A stretch of 50,904 nucleotides of DNA from Minisyncoccota bacterium. GTDB taxonomy: Bacteria > Patescibacteriota > Patescibacteriia > Patescibacteriales > UBA12465. Location: assembly GCA_021734405.1 (NCBI GenBank), contig JAIPJA010000004.1, forward strand, positions 1-50,904, in the 5' to 3' direction. The position numbers were made by a program, and so were the translations under genes. Shown piece by piece: positions 28,976-39,470 of this stretch (position 1 is the first letter of the stretch; every line of letters begins with the position of its first letter). Under the pieces are notes generated by a model, which worked only from the letters and a program-made list of their open reading frames with translations, was not told where the DNA came from and searched no databases.

Positions 28976-29869
28976 TTATAGTCCGTATCTTTCTATATTC
29001 TTATCAGCTAGTTTTTGAATTTCTTTAATTTGTTCTTTACCTTTTTTATCTTTAAATAAATGAGCAAACCTACCTTGGGGCTCTAAGTAATCTTTAACAG
29101 GTTTTTTGTTTTTACCTAAAACTGACTTGTTTACTAATACTCCATTTTCATATTCCAGAAGTGGATAAAGTCCGGTTTGAACCGCTAACTGTCCCATACT
29201 TAAACCCTCATCAGGTTTAATCTTCCAACCAGGAATGCAAGGTGAAAGTATTTGAATGTAAGCAGGTCCACTGTGAGAAATAGCCTTTTTAACCTTATTA
29301 GTTATATCACTGGGATAGCCAGCTGTGCTTTGAGCAACGTAGTTTAAGCCATGAGCTAGAGCAATAGCTATCATATCTTTTTTTACTTGACTTGAGCCAA
29401 GAGAGTTAGAACCAGCAGGAGTAGTAGTAGTGCTGGCTGATATGGGAGTAGCCCCTGAAGCTTGAATACCAGTATTGGAGTAAGCTTCAGTATCATAGGC
29501 GATATATAGTATATTTTCTCCTCTTTCCCACATGCCACTAACTAAACCAAAACCAATATCAAAAGTACCTCCATCACCACCTTGAGCAATAACTTTAGTT
29601 TTTTTATCACCTTTAGTATTTAAAGCTGCTCTAATTCCTGAAGCTACAGCTGCAGCATTTTCAAATAGAGAGTGTATCCAAGGCACGCCCCAAGCGGTTT
29701 CTGGATAGGGAGTAGTGGTTACCTCTAAACAACCTGTAGCATTGGCAATTATAATATCTCTGCTCATGCCAGAGGCAACAGCCATAGCAGCAATCATTTG
29801 ACCACAACCAGCACAGGCTCGATGGCCACTGCCTAGGATTGGTTTTTGTTTTTTAGTATTTTTTGTCAT
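28976..29869 (-). CDS. porB: pyruvate/2-ketoacid:ferredoxin oxidoreductase, beta subunit
   Basis: 297 aa; GHRACAGCGQMIAAMAV, GCLEVTTTPYPETAWGVPWIHSLFENAAAVASGI, AQGGDGGTFDIGFG. Confidence 0.95.
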   Translation of the reverse strand: MTKNTKKQKPILGSGHRACAGCGQMIAAMAVASGMSRDIIIANATGCLEVTTTPYPETAWGVPWIHSLFENAAAVASGIRAALNTKGDKKTKVIAQGGDGGTFDIGFGLVSGMWERGENILYIAYDTEAYSNTGIQASGATPISASTTTTPAGSNSLGSSQVKKDMIAIALAHGLNYVAQSTAGYPSDITNKVKKAISHSGPAYIQILSPCIPGWKIKPDEGLSMGQLAVQTGLYPLLEYENGVLVNKSVLGKNKKPVKDYLEPQGRFAHLFKDKKGKEQIKEIQKLADKNIERYGL

Positions 29870-29900
29870 AATATTTTTTTTACAGCACTAAGAAATTTTG

Positions 29901-31148
29901 TTAAGGTGCTACATAATAACAGCAGGCTAAAGGTTCTTTACACATCCTGCCTGAGCCAAAAAAAATGTTTCCAATCTGATAGCTACTAACAAAATCATTA
30001 TACCAATGATTGTTCTTATCACAACCTTGAGAGTTTGTTTGCTCGCCATTGTTTAAAGCATAACATTTTGAACCTCCTTGGGCTCCACAGCTTTCACCCA
30101 TAGTTCCCTTACCAAAGAATGGTTTGCCACTATAGCAGTAGCAGTAATCAGAGCCTGAGTAATTATCACAAGCTTTACCGTCAGTTTTTTGTGCACAGTC
30201 AACTACAACTCCACTACATTCGCTTAGTCGCGAACAGTTAGCTCCTTGTTCAAACACTGGTCTGCTAGAAAGACCAGAGCCAATAATGTTAAAGCAGACA
30301 TCATTGTTAGTGGTTTGACAGCTAGAAGCGGAGTTTATATTACTTCCTACCAAATTTTGACAGTCTTGACAGACCTTTTCCATGAATTGGCAAGGTGGTC
30401 TACCTTCAGGACAACATTGTGTTTCACATGCTTGGTAAATAAGTTCGCTATAACTTAATCTGGGTATATAATATTTTTGTTGTTCACTGGCAGAAGTTGC
30501 TATTTTACAACAACCATTAGCTTCACAATGACTATAATCACTATTTGGGCCATAATTTTCTAACCATGCACCATTTTGAGCTTCACAGTCAGGTTGTGTC
30601 ATGTTTGAAGCAGTTTCACCTATTTGACAACAACCATAAACTATATTTGTTAATAAGATCGTTTCTATAGGCTTTAATTTAGTTAAGTCAGTATTTATAC
30701 TGTTTAATATGACATAAGCTCCTACAAGCAGGATTACGCCTAAAGTCGCCCCAGTTATATATGATTTAGCTTGGCTTATTTTATCTGGACTACCAGCAGA
30801 AGTTAGCCATATTACACCTCCCACAGCTATCATTACTACTGCTAAAGTAATACCAACCCCTATGGCATAGTCATAAATAGATATTATGTATTTTCCTAAT
30901 AAGTCGCTTGTAACTATCCATATTTCTGTAGGTATAATGCCAAAGGGGTCTTTTTCTGCCTCTTCTCCTAAATGTCCCGCAGGGACATTTTTTCCTTTTT
31001 CAAAATCTGATCCAGGAATAGTCACAGAGGGTTTAAATTCCACGCTATCAAAAGATGGCTCTGTTTGAGCTAGCGTGGTTTGAGGAAGGGCTACAAAGGG
31101 GCTAATGATTATTAATAAAAGAAAAATTTTTAAAAAAGTTTTTTTCAT
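29901..31148 (-). CDS. VirB2/TrbC-like pilin N-terminal region fused to Cys-rich C-terminal domain
   Basis: 415 aa; signal peptide; two TMs around GGVIWLTSAGSPDKISQAKSYITGATLGVILLVGAYVILNSINTDL; about 26 Cys in the C-terminal part. Confidence 0.7.
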   Translation of the reverse strand: MKKTFLKIFLLLIIISPFVALPQTTLAQTEPSFDSVEFKPSVTIPGSDFEKGKNVPAGHLGEEAEKDPFGIIPTEIWIVTSDLLGKYIISIYDYAIGVGITLAVVMIAVGGVIWLTSAGSPDKISQAKSYITGATLGVILLVGAYVILNSINTDLTKLKPIETILLTNIVYGCCQIGETASNMTQPDCEAQNGAWLENYGPNSDYSHCEANGCCKIATSASEQQKYYIPRLSYSELIYQACETQCCPEGRPPCQFMEKVCQDCQNLVGSNINSASSCQTTNNDVCFNIIGSGLSSRPVFEQGANCSRLSECSGVVVDCAQKTDGKACDNYSGSDYCYCYSGKPFFGKGTMGESCGAQGGSKCYALNNGEQTNSQGCDKNNHWYNDFVSSYQIGNIFFGSGRMCKEPLACCYYVAP

Positions 31149-31149
31149 A

Positions 31150-32334
31150 TTAGCTTATAAAAATAGCTTTGTTAGTGTCTTGGCTATTTATGTTAATAAT
31201 TTTATTTATTTTCTTTTTAGTAATATCTCTACCTCCTAGCCCAGCGATGATGCTATAAATTTTAGCTGGAGTTTTTCCTTGCAGTGCGCTTTTTAGTTCA
31301 CTTGCCATTGGACCAACGTTGCCTAAACTAATAGCTTTTTCAATTACTATTATTTTCTTGGCGTTTTTAAGATTTTTTATAATTTGCTTGTAGGGAAAAG
31401 GTCTGATGACTTTTAACTTTAAAACAGCCACCTCTTTATTTTCATCTACCACTTCCTTTATAGTCCCTACTACTGAGCCCATAGCTACAATTACAGTCTT
31501 AGCCTTCTTTTTACCATAATACTCTATTAGGGCACTACTATCTTTAGTAGCAATATCTTTGCCTAAGGTTTTTTGTAGTTTTTTGTATTCTTTTTCAATT
31601 AAGTCTATTGAATTTGAGAGGTCGTCTTGTAGAGATTGTCTAATTTCTTGGTAATAGGCGGGTCTAGCAAAAGATCCCATGGTCATAGGCTCTTTAGGGT
31701 TTAAATATGAGCCTTTTGTAGGGCTGTATTTAGGTAAGTATTTTTTTATCTGGGCTTTAGTAGGAATAATTACTGGTTCATAGGAATGAGTTAAAATAAA
31801 GCCATCAATATTTACCATAGCTGGGATATTTAAGGTTTCAGCTAGTTTGTAGGCTAGTAAATGTTGAGCTACAGCTTCTTGATGATTTTCAGCAAAAAAC
31901 ATTAACCAACCAGCATCCCTGACAGTCATAGCATCTTGATGGTCATTCCAAATAGTTATGGGGCTAGAAACACCTCTATTAGCTATAGTTAAAACTATTG
32001 GCAGTCTTAGCCCAGCCATATTAAAAATTACTTCAGTCATAAGCAGTAGTCCTTGAGAACTAGTAGCGCTATAGGTTCTAACGCCAGTAGCACTAGCTCC
32101 AACTACAATTGAAGCAGCCGCAAACTCACTCTCAGCTCTGACGTATTCATAACTAGCTTTACCATCAGCTTTAAACTTAGCCAAGTCTTCTACGATATGA
32201 GTTTGAGGCGTAATAGGGTAAGCTGAAACTACATCTGGCTCAATATTAGCCACTGTTAAAGCGACTGCTCTAGAACCTTCTAAAATATTAGAGCCTTTAG
32301 GTATTTTTATTTTTTTCTTGTTATTATTTTTCAT
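31150..32334 (-). CDS. porA: pyruvate/2-ketoacid:ferredoxin oxidoreductase, alpha subunit
   Basis: 394 aa; YPITPQTHIVEDLAKF, ESEFAAASIVVGASATGVRTYSATSSQGLLLM. Confidence 0.95.
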   Translation of the reverse strand: MKNNNKKKIKIPKGSNILEGSRAVALTVANIEPDVVSAYPITPQTHIVEDLAKFKADGKASYEYVRAESEFAAASIVVGASATGVRTYSATSSQGLLLMTEVIFNMAGLRLPIVLTIANRGVSSPITIWNDHQDAMTVRDAGWLMFFAENHQEAVAQHLLAYKLAETLNIPAMVNIDGFILTHSYEPVIIPTKAQIKKYLPKYSPTKGSYLNPKEPMTMGSFARPAYYQEIRQSLQDDLSNSIDLIEKEYKKLQKTLGKDIATKDSSALIEYYGKKKAKTVIVAMGSVVGTIKEVVDENKEVAVLKLKVIRPFPYKQIIKNLKNAKKIIVIEKAISLGNVGPMASELKSALQGKTPAKIYSIIAGLGGRDITKKKINKIININSQDTNKAIFIS

Positions 32335-32614
32335 CTCTTTTCATAATTATGGCTTTAACTGGGCAATGCTTAGCGCAGACTGCACAGCCTTTGCAATAGT
32401 CATAGTTAACCTCAGCCTTATCTTGGCCCTTTATTTTTTTCATAGAAATAGCTCTTTCCGGACAAATTTGACTACATAACTTACAGCCAATACATTTATT
32501 TTTATCTATTTCCGGTTTAAAAGTACGCCAAGAACCAGTCAAATTTCTATCAGTTGTGCCTGGTTGAGCATTTATATCTAAGTTGTTTTTTTTCTGTTTT
32601 TTCTTATTTATCAT
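32324..32614 (-). CDS. porD: pyruvate:ferredoxin oxidoreductase delta subunit (2[4Fe-4S] ferredoxin)
   Basis: CIGCKLCSQICPERAI and CKGCAVCAKHCPVKAI. Confidence 0.95.
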   Translation of the reverse strand: MINKKKQKKNNLDINAQPGTTDRNLTGSWRTFKPEIDKNKCIGCKLCSQICPERAISMKKIKGQDKAEVNYDYCKGCAVCAKHCPVKAIIMKRDEK

Positions 32615-33161
32615 AAGCTATACTTACTGCTTTTAAATTCTTTTTTACTATTTCCTGATTTTTTTCAGAAAACTTTTCTGAAATAGCCTGTTTTAGTCCT
32701 TTTAAAGTAATAATTTCAGTTTGTTTAGCTAAAGCGCCTAAAATAACAGTATTGGCTAAGTTTTTTCCTAAAATCTTTAAAGCAATGCCAGTAGCGTCTA
32801 TAGTTAAAAGACTATTTTGCTTATTTTTTAAATTAGGATATTTTTTAATAATCTCCTGTGGGTTTAAAGTGGTATTTATTAGTATCTTGGTGTTATTGTT
32901 TACACCACTTTTAACTGCTTCTGAACCTAAAAGACTAGCATCTAAAATTATTACTATATCAGGATTATATATTTGTTCCCGGGTGCGAATAAAGTTAGTA
33001 TCTATTCTAGCAAAAGCTTCAATAGGAGCTCCAGTCCTCTCTACGCCAAAAGAAGGGAAGGCTTGAGAAAAAAAACCATCTTTAAAAGCGCTAATAGCAA
33101 TTATTTCTGAGGCCGTAACTACTCCTTGCCCGCCTCGACCATGTACGCGTATTTCTTTCAT
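32604..33161 (-). CDS. porC: pyruvate:ferredoxin oxidoreductase gamma subunit
   Basis: 185 aa; RVHGRGGQGVVTASEIIA, SFGVERTGAPIEAFARI. Confidence 0.95.
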   Translation of the reverse strand: MKEIRVHGRGGQGVVTASEIIAISAFKDGFFSQAFPSFGVERTGAPIEAFARIDTNFIRTREQIYNPDIVIILDASLLGSEAVKSGVNNNTKILINTTLNPQEIIKKYPNLKNKQNSLLTIDATGIALKILGKNLANTVILGALAKQTEIITLKGLKQAISEKFSEKNQEIVKKNLKAVSIAYDK

Positions 33162-33194
33162 TATATTATTTATTGATTTATCTAATTGTTTATA

Positions 33195-33902
33195 TTAGTT
33201 TTGATTTTTCAAGTTCTCTAACATAGACTCTACAGTAGCTTCAAAACTTTCTTTAGGCATTAGGCCAGAAGCCTTGTACTCTTGAAAGAAATAAGTGGGG
33301 GTGGCTTTTATATCTAAAATAGCTGCATCTTCTATATCTTTTTGTATTTCATTTAAATATCTTTGCTCTTCTAAGCAAGTTGAAAATTGTTCTCTGTCTA
33401 CTCCAATAGACTCAGCCATATCTGGCAACTCCGTTAACTCAAAGACACCTTGGTTTTTATACATTATCTCAGCCATTAACCAAAACCTGCCTTGTTCTCC
33501 AGCGCATCGGGCTGCTAAAGCTAAAGTAGGCGACTCTTGACTGATAAAAGGAAAATCACGATGAATAATGCGTATATTATTAGGATATTTTTGATAAATT
33601 TCTTTCATAACATAATAGCCTTCTTTGCAATAAGGGCAGTTGAAATCTTCAAATACTACTAAAGTTAAAGGTGCATCCTTTTTACCTAAAGAGTATTTAA
33701 CCTCCCCTTGACGTAAAAGGGTGGGATCATAAATTTCACCAGAACGAGCATAAAACTCCCCTTTTCCAGAGAGTATTTTTTGTCGGGCTTGATTATAGTA
33801 TAATAGGGAGGAAATAGCTACAATTAAAAAAAGAAGTATAAAAACAATAATTAATAGGCCCCACCATTTTTGGTACCAACGTCGGCTATAGTATGATTTC
33901 AT
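33195..33902 (-). CDS. membrane-anchored DsbA-like thiol:disulfide oxidoreductase
   Basis: 235 aa; N-terminal TM; FEDFNCPYCKEGYYVM (CPYC), IHRDFPF, KATPTYFF. Confidence 0.9.
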   Translation of the reverse strand: MKSYYSRRWYQKWWGLLIIVFILLFLIVAISSLLYYNQARQKILSGKGEFYARSGEIYDPTLLRQGEVKYSLGKKDAPLTLVVFEDFNCPYCKEGYYVMKEIYQKYPNNIRIIHRDFPFISQESPTLALAARCAGEQGRFWLMAEIMYKNQGVFELTELPDMAESIGVDREQFSTCLEEQRYLNEIQKDIEDAAILDIKATPTYFFQEYKASGLMPKESFEATVESMLENLKNQN

Positions 33903-34009
33903 AATTTTTACTATTTCAAATTTATGTTAAAATAGAATTATCTTCTATATTATATAAGGTGTTTATATAGAATATTATAGCATAAAAAATTGATAAGCAA
34001 AATTAAAAC

Positions 34010-34783
34010 ATGAAAATAATTTCTTGGAATATTAATGGCATTAGAGCAGTTTTAAAAAAGGGTTTTTTGGATTTTTTAAAAACAGAATTGCCTGATATTT
34101 GTGGCATTCAAGAAATAAAAATATCAGAGACTGCTAGAGCTACAGAAAAGTTGGACTTTCCTGGTTATAGAGAATACTTTAATAGTGCTAAAAGACCAGG
34201 CTATAGTGGCACAGCTATTTTAATTAAAGAAAATTTAGTTAAAGAAGTAGTGAGTATAAAAAGTGGTTTTGGTAAGGAAGAATTTGATTTGGAAGGTAGA
34301 GTACAAATATTAGAACTTAAAAACTATTATCTTTTAAACATTTATTTTCCTAATGCCAATCACGAATTATCTAGGTTAGACTATAAGAGGGAGTTTAATG
34401 ATTATATTTTAACTAATGTAAAAAAATTAGAGACAAAAAAACCCGTTATAGTTATGGGAGATTTTAATGTAGCTTTTTCTGAAATAGATTTAGCCAGACC
34501 TAAAGAAAATATAGGCAACCCTGGTTTTACTTTTGAGGAAAGAGAAGATATGGGCAGGTTTTTAGGTTCAGGTTTAAAAGACACTTTTAGAGAAGTAAAT
34601 GGTGATAAAATACAGTATTCTTGGTGGAGCTATAGAGCTATGGCTAGAGTTAGAAGTGTGGGTTGGCGTATTGATTATTTACTAGTTTCTGCTAAATTAT
34701 TAAAATCAGTAGAACAAGCCCTTATTTTAGATAAAGTCATGGGTTCAGATCATTGTCCTGTGGGTATTACTATTAAAGATTAA
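34010..34783 (+). CDS. xth: exodeoxyribonuclease III
   Basis: 257 aa; SWNINGIRAVLKKGF, QEIK, GDFNVAFSEIDL, GSDHCPVGI. Confidence 0.95.
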   Translation: MKIISWNINGIRAVLKKGFLDFLKTELPDICGIQEIKISETARATEKLDFPGYREYFNSAKRPGYSGTAILIKENLVKEVVSIKSGFGKEEFDLEGRVQILELKNYYLLNIYFPNANHELSRLDYKREFNDYILTNVKKLETKKPVIVMGDFNVAFSEIDLARPKENIGNPGFTFEEREDMGRFLGSGLKDTFREVNGDKIQYSWWSYRAMARVRSVGWRIDYLLVSAKLLKSVEQALILDKVMGSDHCPVGITIKD

Positions 34784-34788
34784 AAAAT

Positions 34789-37227
34789 ATGGGAAATTAT
34801 AAATATAATCCTAAGGAAATAGAGCCAAAATGGCAACAGTGTTGGGAAAAGCATCAATCTTTTAAAGCTGAAGATAATTCTTTAAAAGAAAAAAAGTTTA
34901 TTTTAGTAGAGTTTCCTTATCCTTCAGGAGCCGGGCTTCATGTTGGTCATGTCCGTTCTTATACAGCTTTAGATGTTTATTCTCGTTTGTTAAGACTTCA
35001 AGGTTTTAATGTTTTATACCCTATGGGCTGGGATGCTTTTGGTTTGCCTACAGAAAATTATGCTATAAAACATAAAATTAAACCCCAACAAGCTACTAAA
35101 GACAATATAGAAAAGTTTAAAAAACAACTAAAAAGTTTAGGATTGTCTTATGATTGGTCTAGAGAAATAAATACAACTTCTCCTAGTTATTATAAATGGA
35201 CACAATGGATATTTTTACAGTTATATAAAAAAGGTTTAGCCTATAAACACAAAATGCCTATAAACTGGTGTCCTAGTTGTAAAACAGGTCTAGCTAATGA
35301 AGAGGTAATAGATGGTAAATGTGAGCGTTGTGGAGCTCAGACAGAAAAAAAAGAAAAAGAACAATGGATGCTTAAAATAACTGAATATGCTGATCGGTTA
35401 ATTGAAGATTTGGAAACGGTTGATTTTTTAGAAAAAATAAAGATGCAACAAATTAATTGGATAGGTAGAAGTGAGGGAGCCGAAATTACTTTTAATATAG
35501 AAGACAAAGAAGTTAAGGTGTTTACTACTCGTCCTGATACTATCTTTGGTGCTACTTATTTAGTTTTAGCTCCAGAGCATGAATTAGTGTCTGAAATTGT
35601 GTCAAAAGAGCAAAAACCAGCAGTTGAAGATTATCTAGACTTAGCTAGAAAAAAATCTGATTTAGAAAGAACTCAGTTACAAAAAGACAAGACAGGAGTT
35701 TTTACCGGTGCTTATGCTGTAAATCCTGCCACTAAAGAAAAAATTCCAGTTTGGGTGGCTGACTATGTTTTAGCTAGTTATGGTTTTGGCGCCATTATGT
35801 CAGTACCTGCTCATGATGACAGAGATTTTGACTTTGCTAAAAAATATAATTTAGCCATAAAAGAAGTGGTTAAAGACTTGAAAGATAGTCAAAAACAAGA
35901 TGATGATTTGGATAGTACTTTTACTGGTGAAGGAGAGGTAATAAATTCTGACTTTTTAACTGGACTTACAACTTCTCAAGCTAAAGCTAAGATTATCACT
36001 TGGTTAGAAGAAAATAATTTAGGTAAAAAAACTGTTAATTACAAGTTAAGAGATTGGATTTTTTCTCGTCAACATTATTGGGGCGAACCTATTCCTATTG
36101 TTTATTGTAAAAAATGTGGGGAAGTGCCAGTACCAGAAGAAAATTTACCTATAACTCTACCAGAAGTAGAAAATTATGAACCCACTGATACTGGCGAGTC
36201 TCCTTTGGCTAAAATTGCAAGCTTTGTAAATACTGTTTGCCCTAAATGTCAGGGTGAAGCTAAAAGAGAAACTGACACCATGCCTAATTGGGCTGGTTCT
36301 AGCTGGTATTGGCTTCGATATACTGACCCTCAAAATGATAGGTCTTTAGCCTCAAAAGAGAAAATGAATTATTGGTTGCCAGTGGATTTGTATAACGGGG
36401 GCATGGAGCATACCACTTTGCATTTACTTTATTCTCGTTTTTGGAATAAGTTTCTATATGATATTGGTATTGTGCCTAGTTTAGAGCCGTATAAGAAAAG
36501 AATTTCTCACGGTATGATTTTGGCTGAAGATGGTAGAAAAATGAGTAAATCTTTCGGTAATGTTATAAACCCTGATGATATGGTGGAAAAATACGGAGCT
36601 GATTCTTTAAGATTATTTGAAATGTTTGTGGGGCCTTTTTCTGAAACTATACCTTGGAGCGAACAGGGTTTGTCTGGTTGTCGTAAATTTTTAGATAAAG
36701 TTTTTAATTATTTTTATGATTTTAGAGAAACAGCCTTTAGTGAAAGTGATCTTAGCGAGGAGCTTTTAACTTTACTGCAAAAAACTGTTAAAAAGGTGGG
36801 AGAGGATATTAAGGCTTTTAAATTTAATACAGCAGTTTCTGCTCTTATGATTCTTTTCAATGAGTTAAAACAAGGAGATAATTGGTATTTTTATAGCTTA
36901 AAGGATATGAAGAAAATTGCTATTATTTTATATCCTTTAGCTCCTCACTTAGCTTCGGAAGTATGGTCTTTTATGGAAAAAGATAACAAATTAGAAAAAG
37001 TAGCTTGGCCCCAATATGATGACAAGCTAATAGCCCAGGAAAAGATAAATTTAATTGTTCAAGTTAATGGAAAACTTAGAGCTACACTCACAGTAGAAGG
37101 TGATATAGAGGAGTCACAAGCTAAACAATTAGCTCTAAAAGAAGAGGCAGTTAAAAGGCAATTAGAAGGTAAGGAAATTAAAAAAGTTATTTTTGTACCA
37201 GGACGTCTGATTAATTTTGTAGTTTAA
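34789..37227 (+). CDS. leuS: leucyl-tRNA synthetase
   Basis: 812 aa; FPYPSGAGLHVGHVRSYTALD, TTRPDTIFGATY, KMSKSFGNVINP. Confidence 0.97.
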   Translation: MGNYKYNPKEIEPKWQQCWEKHQSFKAEDNSLKEKKFILVEFPYPSGAGLHVGHVRSYTALDVYSRLLRLQGFNVLYPMGWDAFGLPTENYAIKHKIKPQQATKDNIEKFKKQLKSLGLSYDWSREINTTSPSYYKWTQWIFLQLYKKGLAYKHKMPINWCPSCKTGLANEEVIDGKCERCGAQTEKKEKEQWMLKITEYADRLIEDLETVDFLEKIKMQQINWIGRSEGAEITFNIEDKEVKVFTTRPDTIFGATYLVLAPEHELVSEIVSKEQKPAVEDYLDLARKKSDLERTQLQKDKTGVFTGAYAVNPATKEKIPVWVADYVLASYGFGAIMSVPAHDDRDFDFAKKYNLAIKEVVKDLKDSQKQDDDLDSTFTGEGEVINSDFLTGLTTSQAKAKIITWLEENNLGKKTVNYKLRDWIFSRQHYWGEPIPIVYCKKCGEVPVPEENLPITLPEVENYEPTDTGESPLAKIASFVNTVCPKCQGEAKRETDTMPNWAGSSWYWLRYTDPQNDRSLASKEKMNYWLPVDLYNGGMEHTTLHLLYSRFWNKFLYDIGIVPSLEPYKKRISHGMILAEDGRKMSKSFGNVINPDDMVEKYGADSLRLFEMFVGPFSETIPWSEQGLSGCRKFLDKVFNYFYDFRETAFSESDLSEELLTLLQKTVKKVGEDIKAFKFNTAVSALMILFNELKQGDNWYFYSLKDMKKIAIILYPLAPHLASEVWSFMEKDNKLEKVAWPQYDDKLIAQEKINLIVQVNGKLRATLTVEGDIEESQAKQLALKEEAVKRQLEGKEIKKVIFVPGRLINFVV

Positions 37228-37337
37228 TTTATAGTTATATAAGCAAAGAAATTAGAGCTTAATGATTTAATTTTTAGTTAAGCTTTATTAATGTTATAGT
37301 GATAGGTAAATAATAGTTCAGAAATAATTTATAACTT

Positions 37338-38588
37338 ATGAAATACTTTTCCTCTAAGCTGTCAGCCGGCTTTGTTGCTATTTATTCAGGTAGAATGATT
37401 TTAACTGTCAGTGGGCAGTTGTTCGGGTTATTTTTACCGATTTTTTTATATCAATTATTTGGTTTTAATTTGATTTGGGTTTTAGCCTATTATTTTTTAC
37501 GTGATGGTGCCTATTTTTTATCCCTACCTTTTGGTTGTCGTTTTTTTATGAACCGTTTAGGGCTGAGAGATTCTTTGAGATTGGCTGTGGTTCTAGGTAG
37601 CGTTTTTTATTTGTGTTTTTATATTATCCAAGAAATGTTTGGTTTGACTCAGCCTAGTTTTGAAGGAGCTATTTGGATAATGTCTATTTTAGGAGTTAAT
37701 TTAATAATTTTAACCTTATTTAGATTAAATTATTGGGTGCCACTGCATACTGATATTACTAAGTTTACTAATAAAAGAGATAGAGCCAAACAACTTAGTT
37801 TAATGGCTATTACGCAAGTAGTTTTAGGAGCCTCTATGCCACTTTTAGCTGGTTGGATTTTAAATTATTATAATTATGGTGTTTTATTTCTACTAGGCAC
37901 TTTAATATATCTTTTAGCTTTAATTCCTTTTGCTAAATTACCCGAAGTAGCTGAAACTTTTTCTTGGAGTTATGGCCAAACTTTTAAAGAGTTCGTTTCT
38001 TCTAAAAGACAAAAAATGATTAGCGCCTATGTTGGTGATGGAGCAGAAAGTATAGTAGGTTTAGTTATTTGGCCTATATTTATTTGGGAGTTATTAGAAG
38101 GTAATTATTTTGAAGTCGGAGTTATATCTTCTTTAATAGTGGTGGTTACAGTAGTTTTACAGTTTGTGGCAGGAAAGTATATTGACAAAGGAGATAAAGG
38201 AAAAATGTTAAAATATGGATCGGGGTTGTATGCTATAGGGTGGATTTTTAAGATATTTATAACTACAGCTTTTCAAATCTTTATAGCCTCAACCTATCAT
38301 AATTTAGTTAGAGTTTTTGCTCGTACTTCTTTCGATACCTTAAATTATGAAATGGCCGCAGATCAAGGGCATTATGTTGACGAATATACTGTGCTTCGAG
38401 AAATGGCTGTTTCTCTAGGCAGAATGCTGATGAGTCTTTTAGTGGCTTTTTTGATTTTAAACTTTAACTTAGAATGGTCCTTTATCTTAGCTGCTTTAGC
38501 CGCTTTAACTATGAATTTTTTAGCTGGAGTAGGCGATGCTGAGGAAGAAAAAAGAATTAGTAAAAAACTTGATTTAAAGATAAAATAA
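37338..38588 (+). CDS. MFS-like multi-TM transporter
   Basis: 416 aa with about 12 hydrophobic segments; LRDSLRLAVVLGS. Confidence 0.7.
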   Translation: MKYFSSKLSAGFVAIYSGRMILTVSGQLFGLFLPIFLYQLFGFNLIWVLAYYFLRDGAYFLSLPFGCRFFMNRLGLRDSLRLAVVLGSVFYLCFYIIQEMFGLTQPSFEGAIWIMSILGVNLIILTLFRLNYWVPLHTDITKFTNKRDRAKQLSLMAITQVVLGASMPLLAGWILNYYNYGVLFLLGTLIYLLALIPFAKLPEVAETFSWSYGQTFKEFVSSKRQKMISAYVGDGAESIVGLVIWPIFIWELLEGNYFEVGVISSLIVVVTVVLQFVAGKYIDKGDKGKMLKYGSGLYAIGWIFKIFITTAFQIFIASTYHNLVRVFARTSFDTLNYEMAADQGHYVDEYTVLREMAVSLGRMLMSLLVAFLILNFNLEWSFILAALAALTMNFLAGVGDAEEEKRISKKLDLKIK

Positions 38589-38598
38589 AAGTTTTTCT

Positions 38599-39444
38599 AT
38601 GATAGATTTACTTAAAACTACTAGACATTTATGTTCAGTCTATAATTTAGAGCCTAAAAAAAAGCATGGACAGAATTTTTTAATTTCAGAAACAGCTTAT
38701 GAGCATATTTTAAAAGCAGCTAATTTAAATAGTAAAGATATTGTTTTAGAAGTAGGGCCAGGCTTAGGTTTTTTAACCGCTAAACTTTCTGAGTTGGTAA
38801 AAAAAGTAATAAGCGTAGAGATAGATTCCAGTTTAGCTGAAGTTTTAGAAACCGCTACTAAATCTTTAAAAAACAATAATATTGAAATTGTGCGTGGTAA
38901 TATCTTAGATTTTACAGAAACAGATTTATCTAAAGGGTATAAGGTGGTGGCTAACTTACCATATAACATTACCTCAATATTTTTAAGAAAATTTTTGTCT
39001 TCCTCTAATTCACCTCAAAGCTTAACTTTAATGTTACAAAAAGAAGTAGTAGAGAGAATTTTAGCTAGTGCTGGTAGCCATAGCTTGCTTTCACTTTCAG
39101 TTCAATACTATAGCCAGCCACAACTTATTACTTATGTTCCTAAAGAAAGTTTTTGGCCTCAACCTGAGGTAGATAGCGCTGTTATATATATAGAAGTAAA
39201 GAATAAAAAACAATTACCTTTTAAAGAAAAAGAAGAAAAACTTTTTTTTCGTTTACTTAAATTCGGTTTTAGCGCTAAAAGAAAAAAATTAAAAAATAAT
39301 TTAGCTGGAGCTTTGCGTTTAGAAACAGAAATCATTGTTAAGGAATTAAAAACTCTAGGAATAACAGATTCTGTTAGGGCTCAAGAGTTGAGCCTAGAGG
39401 ATTGGTTAAAATTGTTTGCCCGCTTAAAGCCCTATATGCTATAA
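38599..39444 (+). CDS. rsmA: 16S rRNA adenine dimethyltransferase
   Basis: 281 aa; KKHGQNFLI, VLEVGPGLGFLTAKL, VVANLPYNITS. Confidence 0.96.
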   Translation: MIDLLKTTRHLCSVYNLEPKKKHGQNFLISETAYEHILKAANLNSKDIVLEVGPGLGFLTAKLSELVKKVISVEIDSSLAEVLETATKSLKNNNIEIVRGNILDFTETDLSKGYKVVANLPYNITSIFLRKFLSSSNSPQSLTLMLQKEVVERILASAGSHSLLSLSVQYYSQPQLITYVPKESFWPQPEVDSAVIYIEVKNKKQLPFKEKEEKLFFRLLKFGFSAKRKKLKNNLAGALRLETEIIVKELKTLGITDSVRAQELSLEDWLKLFARLKPYML

Positions 39445-39470
39445 TATTGTATATTATAATAACAGACTAA

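Noticed and set aside
32752-33066. 104-aa plus-strand ORF opposite porC (also 30246-30458, 30886-31068, 33295-33540)
   Set aside because: Shadow ORFs of the minus-strand por/dsbA operon.
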